Origin: Spirodela intermedia
Taxonomy: Eukaryota; Streptophyta; Magnoliopsida; Alismatales; Araceae
Assembly: GCA_902729315.2 (NCBI GenBank)
Contig: LR746272.1
Coordinates: 12,972,327-13,036,326 of the forward strand
Length of the DNA: 64,000 nucleotides
Direction: 5' to 3'
In this document: piece after piece, positions 1 through 12,564 of the stretch
Numbering within the stretch: the first letter of the stretch is position 1
Layout: every line of letters starts with the position of its first letter
Translations under genes and position numbers: made by a program
The notes under the pieces: model-generated
Told to the model about the DNA's origin: nothing
The model's database searches: none
The model's input: only the letters and a program-made list of their open reading frames with translations

Positions 1-1
1 C

Positions 2-358
2 CCCCTGCTTACATGGCCCGGGTTTGCAGACCAGTTCCTCAACGAACGCTTCTTGGTGGATGTATTGAGGGTGGGAATCTCGTGCGGAATGAAGAGGCCT
101 TTCTGGGACGAAACGGTAATCAGCGGGGACGTGAAAGTTAAGAGAGAGGATCTGAAGAAGGCAGTGGAGAGGTTAATGGGCAACGGCATCGAAGCACACG
201 AGTTGAGAAAGAGAACAACGGAGCTGAGGAATATGGCAAGGTGTGCAATGGATGTTGGGGGATCTTCCGAAGAAAGCCTGATGCAATTCATTAACGAGGT
301 GAGCCTTCTCGCTAAGAAGCAGATCTCTACTACGGAAATTCAACAAGAGAAGGATTAG
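2..358 (+). CDS. UDP-glycosyltransferase, UGT73-like, C-terminal part (5' end outside window)
   Basis: The reading frame is already open at base 2 and ends at a TAG at 356-358, leaving about 118 residues of the C-terminal half of a family-1 plant glycosyltransferase. It begins inside the PSPG sugar-nucleotide box (PLLTWPGFADQ), followed by the usual FLNERFLVDVLRVG segment and the C-terminal helix region with VKREDLKKAVERLM. Enzymes of this family move a sugar, usually glucose from UDP-glucose, onto hydroxyls of small molecules in the cytosol. The acceptor cannot be read from this part. It lies 2.1 kb upstream of a complete copy in the same orientation, so the two are probably tandem duplicates. 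The C-terminal regions differ clearly: this copy has CGMKRPFW where the other has VGVKSPSVW, so the duplication is not recent. I cannot tell whether the missing 5' part is intact. Confidence 0.9.
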   Translation, partial: PLLTWPGFADQFLNERFLVDVLRVGISCGMKRPFWDETVISGDVKVKREDLKKAVERLMGNGIEAHELRKRTTELRNMARCAMDVGGSSEESLMQFINEVSLLAKKQISTTEIQQEKD

Positions 359-621
359 TTAATGCTTGATGTTTTTTAAAACATGTGACATGAATTTATG
401 TTTGTAGTTTCGCCGTCAGGATAAAGTCTTCACCTTTATCATCTTGAAATAAATAAATTTTTACTCATCCAAAAATACTAGATTTGGTGACTGACCTAAA
501 TACTAGATTTACCATAAATTAGGTTTTTAATGGTAAATAATTTATTTTTATTTAATGTATAATTATAAAGTCAAATATATTAATTAATGGTAAAAAAGTA
601 TTAGAATTGTATTTAGCAGGA

Positions 622-623
<2 letters not shown>

Positions 624-653
<30 letters not shown>
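624..653. repeat. (TA)n microsatellite
   Basis: About 15 uninterrupted TA units in AT-rich spacer DNA downstream of the partial UGT. Confidence 0.95.
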
Positions 654-656
<3 letters not shown>

Positions 657-816
657 TAATAATATGGTACACTTAAACCTGGTATTGCTAAATTATGAGT
701 TAAGATACATTCTTGCTGATATCGTGATTACAATGAGTTTTAGATCTAAATTTCTTTTCTATCTTCATTTTCACTTTCTATTTAGTTTTCCGGACTTGGC
801 TTTATCTCCACAATTA

Positions 817-836
817 AGAGAGAGAGAGAGAGAGAG
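817..836. repeat. (GA)n microsatellite
   Basis: About 10 GA units. A second, shorter run follows near 929-942. GA/CT tracts recur through the whole window. Confidence 0.9.
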
Positions 837-2498
837 TATGTTCTCATCCCTCGGCATAATCGGTCGATGGCCACTAGCAAGCTAGGAACCCACATGCCAG
901 ATCAGAGGATAGAGAGATAAAAACCAAGAGAGAGAGAGAGAGGGAGAGTGGAGATTAACTATTGGGAAAGCGCTTAGGGTCTCATACTCTCCTACAATTG
1001 GTGGACTCCACCTACAAACTTGGCAACCACCAGGGGGGATCAGATGAGAGAGGGATGCAAATGTAGACAGAGAAGGGAAAGATAGATGAGCTAGGGGGAT
1101 AGGGAATATCCTCACATGGAGTGCAAGTTTATATTTTTCAAATATGGTAGAGACTAACTAGCGTTCATCAGCTAGCTCATGTATGTCCAATTCAAGTTGA
1201 CAATTACATCGTCTTAAAGTTGACTAATTTATAAGGACTTAAAAAACAAGTAAAATGATGAGTAATTAATTGTTTGCATCAGCGTGTCAGGAGATAAGCA
1301 TCCCTTCCTGCGCATCAGAAAGAAGTGCAATAACAGGAGATAGAGAGAGTGAAGGAAACGAAGCACACCAGACTTGTGGTTTGGAGAATCCTCTAAGGTC
1401 TACAGTCGCACAAGCCCTTATTCTTTCTTATTGGAGAGATAATCATCTCGTCAGTTATAAGTAGCGGCAATCCCCCTAATATTATGGGATCAGGGTAATT
1501 ATATAGGGATAAATTACAACAGCATCCCTCATATCATATTACAAATAAATCCGTGTACCCACTGCGTACCTAACGTTGATCGTTCTCCACGTAACTTCAA
1601 CAGAGCAGTTCAGAGTGAGCTACGTGTGATGTCTAATATTTAAGTCTTGTTATTTGTACAACTACAATATATCAAGAGACCAACCCCTAAGAGTTTCGAT
1701 GTCATTCCGCCTCCGTTTTTTAGTTTATAGCATTCACTTGTTATATACAATGGTGACATTTGGACATAGAAGTATGCCACACTTTGCTCATGACGTACAG
1801 ATTTAACCATATTCGTGATAAGATTATCTTCTCAATATTCGAACCGACCGCATGGTAGTGACGTCGTCCTTCAATGTCCAAGATAAGGCCATCTCAGTAC
1901 GTGTCGTCGTCTCTCGTTGCACGCAAGACAGTGAGTTGAATCAGTCTTTCTATGCCGACAAGGTAGCCTGCGCAAATCTAGACGTGTGGATCCCGCCTTC
2001 TCTCCCCGCATTAAAGGCGGATCGAATAGCCAGGAACACGATGACTTCCTTCTTGCCACGTGTTCGAGAGAAACAGACGCGCGAACGCGCGCTGGCAAAA
2101 ACGACTAGTCAGAACGATGCTCTCTTATTTTCTTTTTATGTTCTACTTATCTCGTGAAGTATTTACGTGTCATACGCCGTCACAGGGCATCATAACGTGG
2201 TCTCATTTGATTTACCTTATAGTGAATTAAATTACATTAATTTTTCCCATGTATTAAGATTCCTGATGACTGCAACTGAGACAACGAGACCCTCTTGCAG
2301 ATATTTCATGGATACGAATATTTTATTTCGGCGTTCGGTTGATTTTTGCGATGGAGAGAGATTCGGGGAGGCACGTTTCTCTCGCTCTCTCTCTCTCCCT
2401 GTCTGAAGGAAGACGATTCCGAGTTCGCCTGCCGTTAACAGGTCTGGTTCTTCCACTGGCTCTTGCTGCTTGTAACGCCGGCCGCGGGAGGAATAGTG

Positions 2499-3962
2499 AT
2501 GAATTCGCCGGGAAAGGGGAAAGCCACGGGCCACTTTGTACTGATCCCACTGATGGCCCAAGGGCATATGATCCCCATGGTGGACATAGCCCGCCTGCTC
2601 GCCGCGCGGGGGGTGCTCACCAGCCTCATCACCACGCCTCTCAACGCCGCTCGCTTCACGAGGAGCGTCGAAGAAGCCCAGGCATCAGGCCTCCCGATCC
2701 GCCTCGTCGAGCTACCTTTCCCCTGCAGGGAGGCCGGCCTGCCTGAGGGCTGCGAGAGTCTCGACACTTTGCCGTCTAAGGAGCTGATCATCAACTTCTT
2801 CAAAGCGACCGCCATGCTACGGCCAACAGTGGACGAGTACCTCTCGAACTTGGAGATCCCGGCGAGCTGCATAATCTCCGACATGGGGCTCCCTTGGACG
2901 GGCAGCACGGCGAAGAAGCTGGGTATTCCTCGGCTCATCTTCCACGGTACCTGCTGCTTCTCCCTCCTGTGCGTTCTCATGGTGCGCAAGTCGGAGGTCT
3001 ATGAGAGCGTTGCCACCGACCACGAGCCGTTCGCGGTGCCCGGCATACCCCATCGGATAGAGGTAACGAGGGTTCAGCTCCCGTCGAACTTCGCCATGAA
3101 GTCATCGATGAAGGGTCTCAGCGACGAGATCCTGGAGTCCGAAGCGGCGGCGTCCGGCGTGGTGGTCAACAGCTTCAACGATTTGGAGCGCGGATACACC
3201 GAGCTCTACGAGGACGCCATAGGAAAGAAGGTCTGGACCATCGGGCCGACGTTCCAGAGCAACAAGTCGGTCCCCCACAGCCGAAAGAGGGAACAAGACC
3301 TCGGCGACGAGGATCTGTGCTTAGGCTGGCTCGATGAAAGAGCACCGAGATCCGTGGTCTATGTCAGCTTCGGCAGCTTGGCTCGGTTCTCCTTCGAACA
3401 GCTGGTGGGCATCGGCCTGGGGCTGGAAGCCTCAAACTATCCGTTCATCTGGGTGATCAGAGCAGCGAACGTGACGGCGCAGATGGAGGAGTGGCTCACC
3501 GGAGGGTTCGAGGAGAGGACTAAAGGGAGGAGCCTGATCATCAGAGGCTGGGCGCCGCAGGTGCTCATCCTGTCGCACCCCTCAATTGGGGGCTTTATGA
3601 CCCACTGCGGATGGAACTCTACACTCGAGGGCATTAACGCCGGGATCCCCATGATTACCTGGCCCATGTTCGCAGACCAGTTCTTGAACGAGAAGCTGGT
3701 TGTGGAAATGGCGCAGGTCGGGGTCGGCGTCGGGGTCAAGTCGCCGTCCGTCTGGCAGGACGAAAAGCCCGGAGCGTCGGTGACAAAAGAGGAGGTCCAG
3801 AGTGCCGTCGAAAGGCTGATGGATCAAGGGGAGGAAGGGGAAGCCCGGAGGAACAGGGCAAGAGATCTCCGAGAGAGGGCAAAGAGTGCTATGGAAAAAG
3901 GGGGATCCTCCTACACCAACTTGACACTCCTGATTGAAGAGATGACAAACTACTCCAGCTGA
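2499..3962 (+). CDS. UDP-glycosyltransferase, UGT73 family, single exon
   Basis: Complete 487-residue family-1 glycosyltransferase, expected to transfer glucose from UDP-glucose to a hydroxyl of a small acceptor in the cytosol. The N-terminal acceptor domain has HFVLIPLMAQGHMIPM with the catalytic base His23 and its partner Asp128 in CIISDMGLPW. The 44-residue PSPG donor box runs from Trp351 to Gln394 (WAPQVLILSHPSIGG to PMFADQ) and includes the HCGWNS motif. The final Gln is the residue usually linked with UDP-glucose use. I chose the ATG at 2499 because the frame is open 36 bases further upstream but family members start 8-15 residues before the HFVLIP strand. No intron interrupts it. Length and motifs are normal for UGT73. 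The acceptor (flavonoid, terpenoid, brassinosteroid or xenobiotic) cannot be decided from sequence alone. It is the second of a tandem pair. Confidence 0.95.
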   Translation: MNSPGKGKATGHFVLIPLMAQGHMIPMVDIARLLAARGVLTSLITTPLNAARFTRSVEEAQASGLPIRLVELPFPCREAGLPEGCESLDTLPSKELIINFFKATAMLRPTVDEYLSNLEIPASCIISDMGLPWTGSTAKKLGIPRLIFHGTCCFSLLCVLMVRKSEVYESVATDHEPFAVPGIPHRIEVTRVQLPSNFAMKSSMKGLSDEILESEAAASGVVVNSFNDLERGYTELYEDAIGKKVWTIGPTFQSNKSVPHSRKREQDLGDEDLCLGWLDERAPRSVVYVSFGSLARFSFEQLVGIGLGLEASNYPFIWVIRAANVTAQMEEWLTGGFEERTKGRSLIIRGWAPQVLILSHPSIGGFMTHCGWNSTLEGINAGIPMITWPMFADQFLNEKLVVEMAQVGVGVGVKSPSVWQDEKPGASVTKEEVQSAVERLMDQGEEGEARRNRARDLRERAKSAMEKGGSSYTNLTLLIEEMTNYSS

Positions 3963-4091
3963 TCCACTCCAGTGTACCTTGTTTAGTGACCAGTGAACTC
4001 CCCATAAATTTTCGCATGTCTCAAAACTCTGGGAATAATTATAGGTAGCTTCTGGCAATCAAGCTGAATTCTTGATGAGCTTAAAATTCTG

Positions 4092-4165
4092 GCTCTCTCT
4101 CTCTCCCCCTCCCTCCCTCCCTCTCTCTTTCTCTCTTCCTCTCTCTCTCTCTCCCTCTCTCCCTA

Positions 4166-4219
<54 letters not shown>

Positions 4220-4244
4220 CTCTCCCTCTCTCTCTCTCTCTCTC
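4092..4244. repeat. Long imperfect (CT)n tract
   Basis: About 150 bases of almost pure pyrimidine, mostly CT with CCCT interruptions, starting 130 bases after the UGT stop codon. Any reading frame across it (Ser/Leu/Pro repeats) is an artefact. Confidence 0.95.
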
Positions 4245-7200
4245 AATTTTTTTTTGACCTAGGTAGCCGGAAAAACGTAAGAACTTAGACTAGAAACGTT
4301 TGAAGGCCGCACATGATTTTGAGCTCCATATTCAAACAGTTAGACTTAAAATCGCATTAAAATTACGCGAGATTTATAGGGTATTGAAATTCTTAATTTT
4401 TATTTACTTTAATCTTTTTTTTTTAATTGATCTGATTTTAAGGTCAGTTAGAATATATTTCAGCAAGTTTAAAGGCCTGAATGCTAAAACCTGGGCAAAA
4501 AGATGACGAATATATGATTTTTCGTTATTTTTTAGAGTTTCTTTTTGGTTGTGGATTGAATCAACCCTTGCTGATTTAAGCGATGCTACTTTGATCCTTA
4601 TGCATTAAGTATTGTCAAAAGTATTCCTTGTAGATTCAAAGACATTTTCTGTTCGTTGTGCATTCAATGATCCTTCAAAATCAATTCTTATGGATTGATT
4701 GAGAAATTTTTGTTTTGTAAATCTAAGGCCTGATTTCAAATCTGCTCCCACTTCAGATTTCGTGCCTTGTGAATTCAGAGTAGACTTCTTTGTGACAATC
4801 TATGTGACATCACTCTGTGTGACACACACAAATGACCCAGACCTCTCATATTCCAGGCGTTTTTCCTCAGCTAGCCCCCCATCTCCTCCATCTATAGATG
4901 TTTACCGTCAGCCACTGACCACACAAGCCCCCATCCCTTCTATATTCTAATATCGTCCCCCCTCAACACGTGACTACAACAGCTCGATAATATACTAGCT
5001 AATTTCAACGTCATTACCCGAGAAGTCACGGGGTGTTCTAAGAATATACCATACGCGTAACATTGACTGAAAAAAATAATCAGTGACCGCTAAATTGGAG
5101 TTGGCTGACCTAATTTACGAGAAATCATAGGTAAAAAACAAACGAAGTGACATCTTGATTGATCGTTAATCTATTTTGAGGAAATATCTTTCACTGGTTA
5201 TGGTCAAAAGTCTGCCAAACATCATTATTTTATGTCCCGTTCACAAGGTTCAGAGATGGGACAAGACAATTTGCGACAGTCTGACGTGTCTCTAGAGCGT
5301 TAACCCGAGCAGACTTCATCATTGGGGGCATACTATTTTACCCTTCTTCATTGGGGTACTACCGTCGGCTTCGGAGCGCCTCCAAATCTGGAGGTAAACG
5401 GAACTAGAGGAGAAAGGACGGAGGCTGCGGCAAGGGGAGAAGCACGGCTGACTATGACGGAAATCATAGCTCCTTACAAAAATGGCCCTAAACGATGTCC
5501 CTAGAAGTACTGAACTTGTCTGCCGATCTCTGCTGACTGGCGCCCTTCCTCGGCACCGAACCCCCCAAAAGCTTAAACTCGGTGAGAATAAAGGGCCACT
5601 TTAAAAGAATACTCTTTTATCCCCATCTCAGTCACCGCAAATTCTTATCTTGAGTTCCGCCGCTTACCACATTATTGAGACATCGATTCTCATCTTCTTT
5701 TGACACGAGTAAAGAGGAATTCCTGGCGTTTTTACAAGCATGAAAAGAACTCGGGAAGCTAATTTGAGAATGATATGTCTTGAACACATTCCATGGTGCG
5801 TTAAAAGCAAAATATTCACCAGTGTATGAGAGCCCTACAAAACGGGATATATAAATGGATCGGTTCTTCATTAAATGGAAATATTACTTTTGGAAAAATA
5901 GCGTAAAATTCTATCTCAATAGTCAAGAATATCTAATGAAGGAATGCAGAGTGAAGAACAACCCACTTCAAAATTCAATAAATACTCTAAGCATTTACAA
6001 AGAATATTTCAGAAAGCCTTTTGTTGGATATAAATTTATATCTTGATGGCGATATACCATCTTTTACTTTTAGCTTTGATGTGTCTAGTTGTAAACATTA
6101 AATTTAACACTAGTTGGGAAGCAACACAACACATTATGAATATTTTCTATTTTATGTTTTGTTGTGCTTTGTATGGTGTTTCCTTTAGTTTGGCTTGGCA
6201 AGGAGAAAAAAAACGAAGTCTAGGGAGGAAATTCAAAATTTTAAATATAAGGCAGTACTACAGATGATGGTGGCTTAAATACTTAGCATGAGTGAGCAGA
6301 ATTTCTTATAAATTTTATATTCAAATTATAAAAATTACCATAGAATACTTAAGATGAAAAGTTTAAAAATCCCATGTCAAAAGAAGTAAAAAAATGACAG
6401 TGTGAAACCCCAAAGATGTAAATCTCACATGAGAAAAGCTACTTATCTCAAAAAAAGAAAAGAGAGAGTGAAAGCTCTACTAGTCACATTATTGGACAAG
6501 GGAAGTTATTGCCCACTCTCATCTAGTCACAAAAAAAAAACTTTGGGGAAAAAGCTAATTGTCATTGCCATATAATATAAATAGGAATTAAGTAGCCATT
6601 AAACTTTGAATCTTGAGAAAAAAAGGTAAAGATTGTAAAATTAAGAACACTCTTGAGTACTAGACATGAAATTCTCAATTATCTATTCCTTAATGTTTGC
6701 TGGTCGGTAGTGCAGATCTTATGCAATTATGAAGATGAATCTAGAGGGGAATTCAAACAGTGGAGAAGAAAATTTACTCTTACAAATCATCGCAGATATT
6801 TGATGTATGCCTAGGTCAAATGTCATGACTAAAAAATTGATGTCGTTTGAAACACATCATTTGAATCTCGATTAGTCCTACCTTAATTTTTCAATGCTTA
6901 TTGCTAAGGACTAATAATGTTTAAGTTGGGGGAGTTATATATCAATTTTAGCTGATGATTGAGGCTAAATGTTAAGAAAAATCAGTTTTACTGTGGTCAA
7001 ATATAATCAAATTGAATGAAAAATATCAAATAAAATTTAAAACATATTTAGTTTTTTTGTTAAACGTGCGTATTATTATTTCATATACTAATGTAATTCG
7101 AAGGCATAACCTTGAGAAACATTTTCCCCCTTTTTTCAGTTTTTTTTTGTCATAAGCTTGTTGGACCGGACGGAGAGGTTTGATACAATTTCGTAATGGG

Positions 7201-10200
7201 CCAGCTACATTAGGCTCAATACCCAACCTATCACGATGTCGGAGCAAGAGGGAGGAGAGAGAGAAATGAGGGGGGGGCGGTTGGTTCTCGAGAGCTAGGC
7301 CACAGGAGCACCGGCTGACCCCTCTTTGTATGATAGGCAAAGACAGTGGCAGTGGCACAGCAGCATGGCGGTGGCAATGGCGATAACGACGGTGGCTGCT
7401 AGCTCTCCTCCTATGTGACAGGTAGAGGTAGAGCTGAGCATGACAACAACATGGCAGCGGCATTCACGACAACAGCATGTCAACAGCGTGGAGTTTTTTC
7501 CCCCCTTTCTCAACCATCTCCGGAGTGATAGATGGAGAAGGGACAAGATTGCCATAGATGAGGGCTTTCCTTTGCAGTGTCTATTTACTTTTTTTCATAG
7601 TTTAATTCAATACGTGTTCCCCCTCTCTAGATCTTTGAGTGACACATGGATTTAAAGAGGATTATATTTCAACAATTTATTTTTTTCTTTATAGCTTTGA
7701 TGTATCTTTCTATTTCATTCTATGTTGAATGATACAATAGAGAATGAAAGCTTTTTACTACATTTTTTATGATTTCGTATTTTATTAATTTTGATTTATT
7801 TCTTTGGGTACACGCTTCCTATGCTAATCCTTAAGTGACACAATGATCAGTTGAGTACTATTTTCTCACTGTTTTGATTTCATTGCACTTTTTGCATGTT
7901 TTTGCATTCTTCTACGACAGGTGGGTGACACACTCGACATAGAGGAACTGAGTTTCTTTTTCTTTTTTTAGTTTCATTGACTCAATAAATTTTCATAGTG
8001 TCTTTTGCCCCTTTTTACTTTAATAAGTGCTTAATAACAAAATTTGACAGTCATATCTGAGGATCGACCGAAACTCACAAGAAGTTTCAAGCTAATTTCC
8101 AAATTATAAGTTCAATGTAAATATTAAGTTTGACGTGTTTTAATCCAATGACTCAAACACAATCAAGTACTAATTTGATTAGCCTCCTAGAGTGATGAAT
8201 CTTGAAAAAGTATTTCTATGAAGAATTTAGGGTAGCTAAACCCTCGAAATGTAGTGGACAGTAGTTGAAGCCTCTATGTTTATCATTTCAACCACATTGA
8301 TTTAGTAGAAATCAAGAATGAGGTCATTAGAGAGTGGAGGTAGGCTAGGTTGGGCAAAACACTATAAATATGATTCTATAATTTTGATAGAAAACTATTG
8401 GCTCCTTGGTGTTTCAGATGCATACGAATACTCTTTGGTTCAAGGACCTTGGAACTAACGGTCCATTGGTTAAGCAGCAACATATTAGTTGCGAGGGGAC
8501 AATCAGTCAGCGTCGCCTTCAAGTCCTTGGCTTCACTGACATCTTACCACGATGCACTCAAGGGGACAAATTTACCCACACAGTCATTTGTATCATTTAT
8601 TGCCATTCTTCCATGGGCTAATTGAATGCCCCCACTCCCTCAAGGGAAGAGTTGGTCTGGGCAACTCCGCTCCAATTGAGCAATTTATGCCCCATGAGTG
8701 ATGCTCTCAACCACCATTTTGATCCTTTTGATCTGACACTATTTTATCGCAAAGTTGACTCCCAAGCTGCCTACTTTTCACTTGTGACTACGTCAATCAT
8801 TACTCCATGGATACCAAGCAGTCTTCTCTTTTATGAAGCGGATAAACGAACACTAAGGGGGATGCTTACTTACCCAAAGGGGGGACAATATACCAGGGAG
8901 AGTCTCTACTTGGCCTCACTCCACTTTGTGCACTCTTCCCTCTCTTCTTGAGGATCAGGTCACTTTTAAGAGAAGAGACATTCACTGAGTTATGCCCTTA
9001 GATCTTTCCAAGATTTGAAAATGCCAACGTGATCTGAAATCACACATCATCTAATCAAAGATCACATCTACACCTACCAAGCATTGGTCTCCCATTGCAC
9101 CATCTTCTTGAATGTTACAGTTGTGCCACTAAAGATTATGGTCACACCCATTGAACCTAGTCTTCTATGAACACCATCATGTCGAGAAATACAGTCATGC
9201 TTGCCAAACCCCAACGTCCATGCATGTCGAGGCTGAAACATTGGCTCAATGAGCCTCTACAATAGTTAAAACGTTGAGCAAAGGTTGCTAGAGGAAACAA
9301 AGTTAACCTAGGTTGGCTAAGTTTTAGTTTGATAAATAAGGTCGATTAGCTAAAGATAATAGCTAAAATACATCATATAAGTATATAGTGACTTAAAATG
9401 ACCATTGTACATAGAAGATATCCTACATAGAATTATAATTGATTTGATGATCTAGTGATGTGTCCACATAGAAATCAATATCGGCATACATCTAGCTTTA
9501 AATGTCAATACATCTATTTTTTTTGATTTTATATGTGCTTTAAATGTCAATACATCTACGATGTAACGTCATAATGTGTATTACTTATTGTAATGCTCTC
9601 AATTTGTGGAACATATGCAATGACATATATGGTAGCTGTTAGACCCCCAACTGGTATCGGATAATACTCATAAGTTCCTGTTACCAACGTCAGGGAAACG
9701 AACCTGACGTATAGGGTGGTGCCCATGTATCTCTAGAAACTAACGAAGGCTACGGAAGATCGTGAAGATGGATGACGGACATGGTAGAAGTGGGCCTTCG
9801 ATCGTTGGCCCATCAAGATTATAAAGGTTGGCAGACTCACGACAACGAGAGGGGAGGCAGTTTTTGGGTAGTTCCCTAAGGCAGCTGTGGCAGAAGGAGA
9901 GCGGTGGGGACTCTCAAACGTCCCCACTAACTCTAGGGTTCTTTAGAGCCCAAGCTACTCTTTCTATTGTTTTATCTTCTATTTCTATTTATATTTCCCA
10001 TATTTCCATTCTCATTATCTATTCACATTATTCATTCCTTGATTTACTGTCCTCTAGATCGTATTCCGAATGGGGGGTCCTGCCAATAGCATATATCAGC
10101 ACTATTGCTGTCAATGTTAATCATGTCGATGCTCGATCATAACGATGCATGTACTAAAAGTTACATCGCCGGTGATTTTTACGACAATATTTATACGACG

Positions 10201-10345
10201 GTAGTAAAATATTTCATTTTTATTACATTTTAATGTTTAGTAAAATTATGAACCACCGCCTAGTTCTGCGTTGGGCAGTGCTTTGAGTCATCGGCTTTTG
10301 GAACAGTGCAGCACCTGATGGAGGTCTTGTGGGGGCAAAGATTCG

Positions 10346-10376
10346 TTATATATATATATATATATATATATATCTG

Positions 10377-10415
<39 letters not shown>
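10346..10415. repeat. Compound (TA)n/(CT)n microsatellite
   Basis: A TA run of about 27 bases followed directly by a CT run of about 35 bases. Confidence 0.95.
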
Positions 10416-10424
<9 letters not shown>

Positions 10425-10958
10425 CTCTGTCTCTATCTAATTCGAAACACACCTGATCTGCGCGGGCAGGCAAAGCTAGAAAGACGGTAGGGGATTTGTG
10501 GTGCGCTGCGTGACCGAGCAGAGACCCAGATGAGGGAGGACCGCTGGAAGGAATGCAAAGTGGAGTTGTGGGTCGCCAGAAGCGGAGGAGAGGCCCAGAA
10601 GAAGCAATGCCTACCTGTTGACCAATTGAGCAAACATCGGTGGATGAGATCCCAGAGCACACTCCACGCCATCCAGACCCCTGTGGGCCCGTTGACCCAT
10701 CCTGATAATTGGCTCAACCATTAACGCGTCTTTATCTTCGACCAATCATGTCGAGTAAGCCCAGAGGACGACGACACCCGCCCCGTTTGCCGTCGGTTCT
10801 CCCTTCGGGAGGGTTCCCGGAGGCTCCCCTAACCCCCCGGCACTCTCATCTCCGCTTCTCGAGGAACCATCACGGGATTGAACAGAGGCGTGTCAGAGCT
10901 CTGAACGGTCGTGGTCCAGCGTCTCACATGCCTGCGGGGACACCGGATTGAACGCATG

Positions 10959-10981
10959 AGAGAGAGAGAGAGAGAGAGAGA
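10959..10981. repeat. (GA)n microsatellite
   Basis: About 11-12 GA units in the distal upstream region of the KCS gene. Confidence 0.9.
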
Positions 10982-11762
10982 TTGTTAATGGATCATCCGT
11001 AATTACCTGTGGTTCGTACGAGATTCCCAGTGTTTGACTTTTGCGAGTTAATACCCCCGTCGTTGTCCGTGGACTAAGGTCGTCCCCCATTGCGACGGCG
11101 ACATGTGTTATCCTGACAAACTCCGGGAATCAAAATAAGATTTTTTATCTTACAATGCGTTTCTGATTAACCGACAGCATTATTTTTATAAAGTAGGAAA
11201 ATAGGGCTAGTCGACGCGGGTCAATCGTTCTTCCCGTTCGTCCTGACGCGCATTCATGAGTCACTGGCAATTGGGCGCGGGTGGGGCCGTGTCTGAGCTG
11301 GTGAGGACGTGGACTCACCACCGCGACGGGCCGTCAAAAGGAATAATTACTAAACTTTATTAGTCTTGGACAATGGAGGCCTCCGTCGTCCTCAGGAAGG
11401 GATAAAGTCAAAGTCAAATCCACACCCCGCGGTCAATTCTGATCCTTCATCTTACGCCTCTTATCGATTTACCCTTTATCTGGGTTGGTGTGAAAATGGA
11501 ATTTATTTTTCGTCATCAATAAATATTTCGTAGACTCGTAAAGCGCTGTTTCACGACATCCTGAAAGACGGGGCTCGGAGAAGTCAAAGGCTCCTCGGGG
11601 AGTTTCTAAACCTCACAAGACAAGGATCTCCTTTCGGGGCCGAACACAAATCTTCATCTGTCGAGGGTCGCAGTGCGCCGTTGGCAACTTGGAACCCACA
11701 TGTCTCGTTGAGCAGTGGAGGAAAGACAGGGCTCGTGACTTCTCAAATTTCGCAACCAAAAA

Positions 11763-11769
11763 TATAAAT
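11763..11769 (+). promoter_or_regulatory. Possible TATA box of the KCS gene
   Basis: TATAAAT lies in a short AT-rich stretch just before the sequence becomes GC-rich and leader-like. It would give a leader of about 0.7 kb including a 5'-leader intron. This is inferred from position and composition only. Confidence 0.3.
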
Positions 11770-12228
11770 TAAAATAGTATTAAATAATCCATTTGGTGAG
11801 CTGTGCGGCGGCATCGCCGGCGACTGAGGGACCGCGGTGTACCCGGCCCGCCGCCGCTCCGGTTCCCGCAGCGCCTTCATATTTCCATTCTGGGGAATAA
11901 AAATTTCGGCTTTACAACTAATATCCACCTTTGCAGGCGGAGGCAGGCGGCGCCACCTCAACGAAGGGAGGAGGGGGAGGCGGAGGAGGTGAGGCCAGTC
12001 TCTTCTGCGGGGTGCGCCGGGGAGAGCTGGCAGCGATTTGATCCCGGCATTGCGAGGTGATCCCCAGCAGAGCCCTTAGATCGCCTTGCCGACTTCCGTG
12101 TTCTTGGCCTCCGTCTGCGTCGTCTCCCCCCCCCCCCCCCCAACTCCTCGAAGGCGAGAGTATTCTTTTCAACCGTGCTCGTCGCCGTGTAGGTTCTGAT
12201 CCCCTTTCTGCTCTCTTATCGCAGCTGG

Positions 12229-12524
12229 GTAAGCCATTTCCCGAATCTCGGAGTTTCCACCCTTGACGGGCAGGATTTTGGATTTCCGTCCTTGGTTCTC
12301 CGGATCTTCGATTTCTTATCGTCTCTCTCTGCCGGATCTGGCGTGGTCTCGATCGACCACATTACCTCAGGTCCTTGTCCCGCCCAGCGGCCGGTCTGTC
12401 TTCCTGGTCTGAGCGATGCGGAGGTCGGCATCGCCTCTCAGGGTTCCATGTAGGCTGTGATTTAGACGGGGAGCGATGACCATAGCTTTCGTGTTTCTCT
12501 CCCCTCTTCTTCTTCTTCTTGCAG
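12229..12524 (+). other. Probable 5'-leader intron of the KCS gene
   Basis: A good donor (CTGG|GTAAGC at 12229) and a strong acceptor (CTTCTTCTTCTTCTTGCAG ending at 12524) bracket 296 bases with a T-rich 3' part. The acceptor lies 40 bases before the KCS ATG. Other donors upstream (for example near 12,054 or 12,188) are possible. Transcript data would be needed to fix the first exon. Confidence 0.45.
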
Positions 12525-12564
12525 CCGTTCTTCCCGGATTCTATTCCCCGCCGGCCCCACCGCC

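Larger units (their letters stand above)
359..2498. other. Intergenic spacer between the two UGT genes
   Basis: No gene recognised. The first 1.8 kb is AT-rich and holds a TA run and two GA runs (about 817-836 and 929-942). From about 1,840 the composition becomes more balanced towards the next UGT start, so the promoter of that gene should lie in the last few hundred bases. I see no convincing TATA box at a fixed distance. Confidence 0.6.
4245..11762. other. AT-rich intergenic region, no gene recognised
   Basis: About 7.5 kb without a supported gene. 4.3-7.1 kb is strongly AT-rich with only short frames. 7.2-7.6 kb is a small GC-richer patch. 8.4-8.95 kb has two or three short open frames on the plus strand that look like decayed coding sequence, perhaps from a transposon, but no family is recognisable. 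About 9,640-10,140 begins with TGTTAGACCCCC and has a TATA-like sequence (ATTATAAAGG near 9,818), so it could be a solo LTR, although I found no clear target-site duplication. From about 10.4 kb the composition becomes GC-richer towards the KCS gene. Confidence 0.5.
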
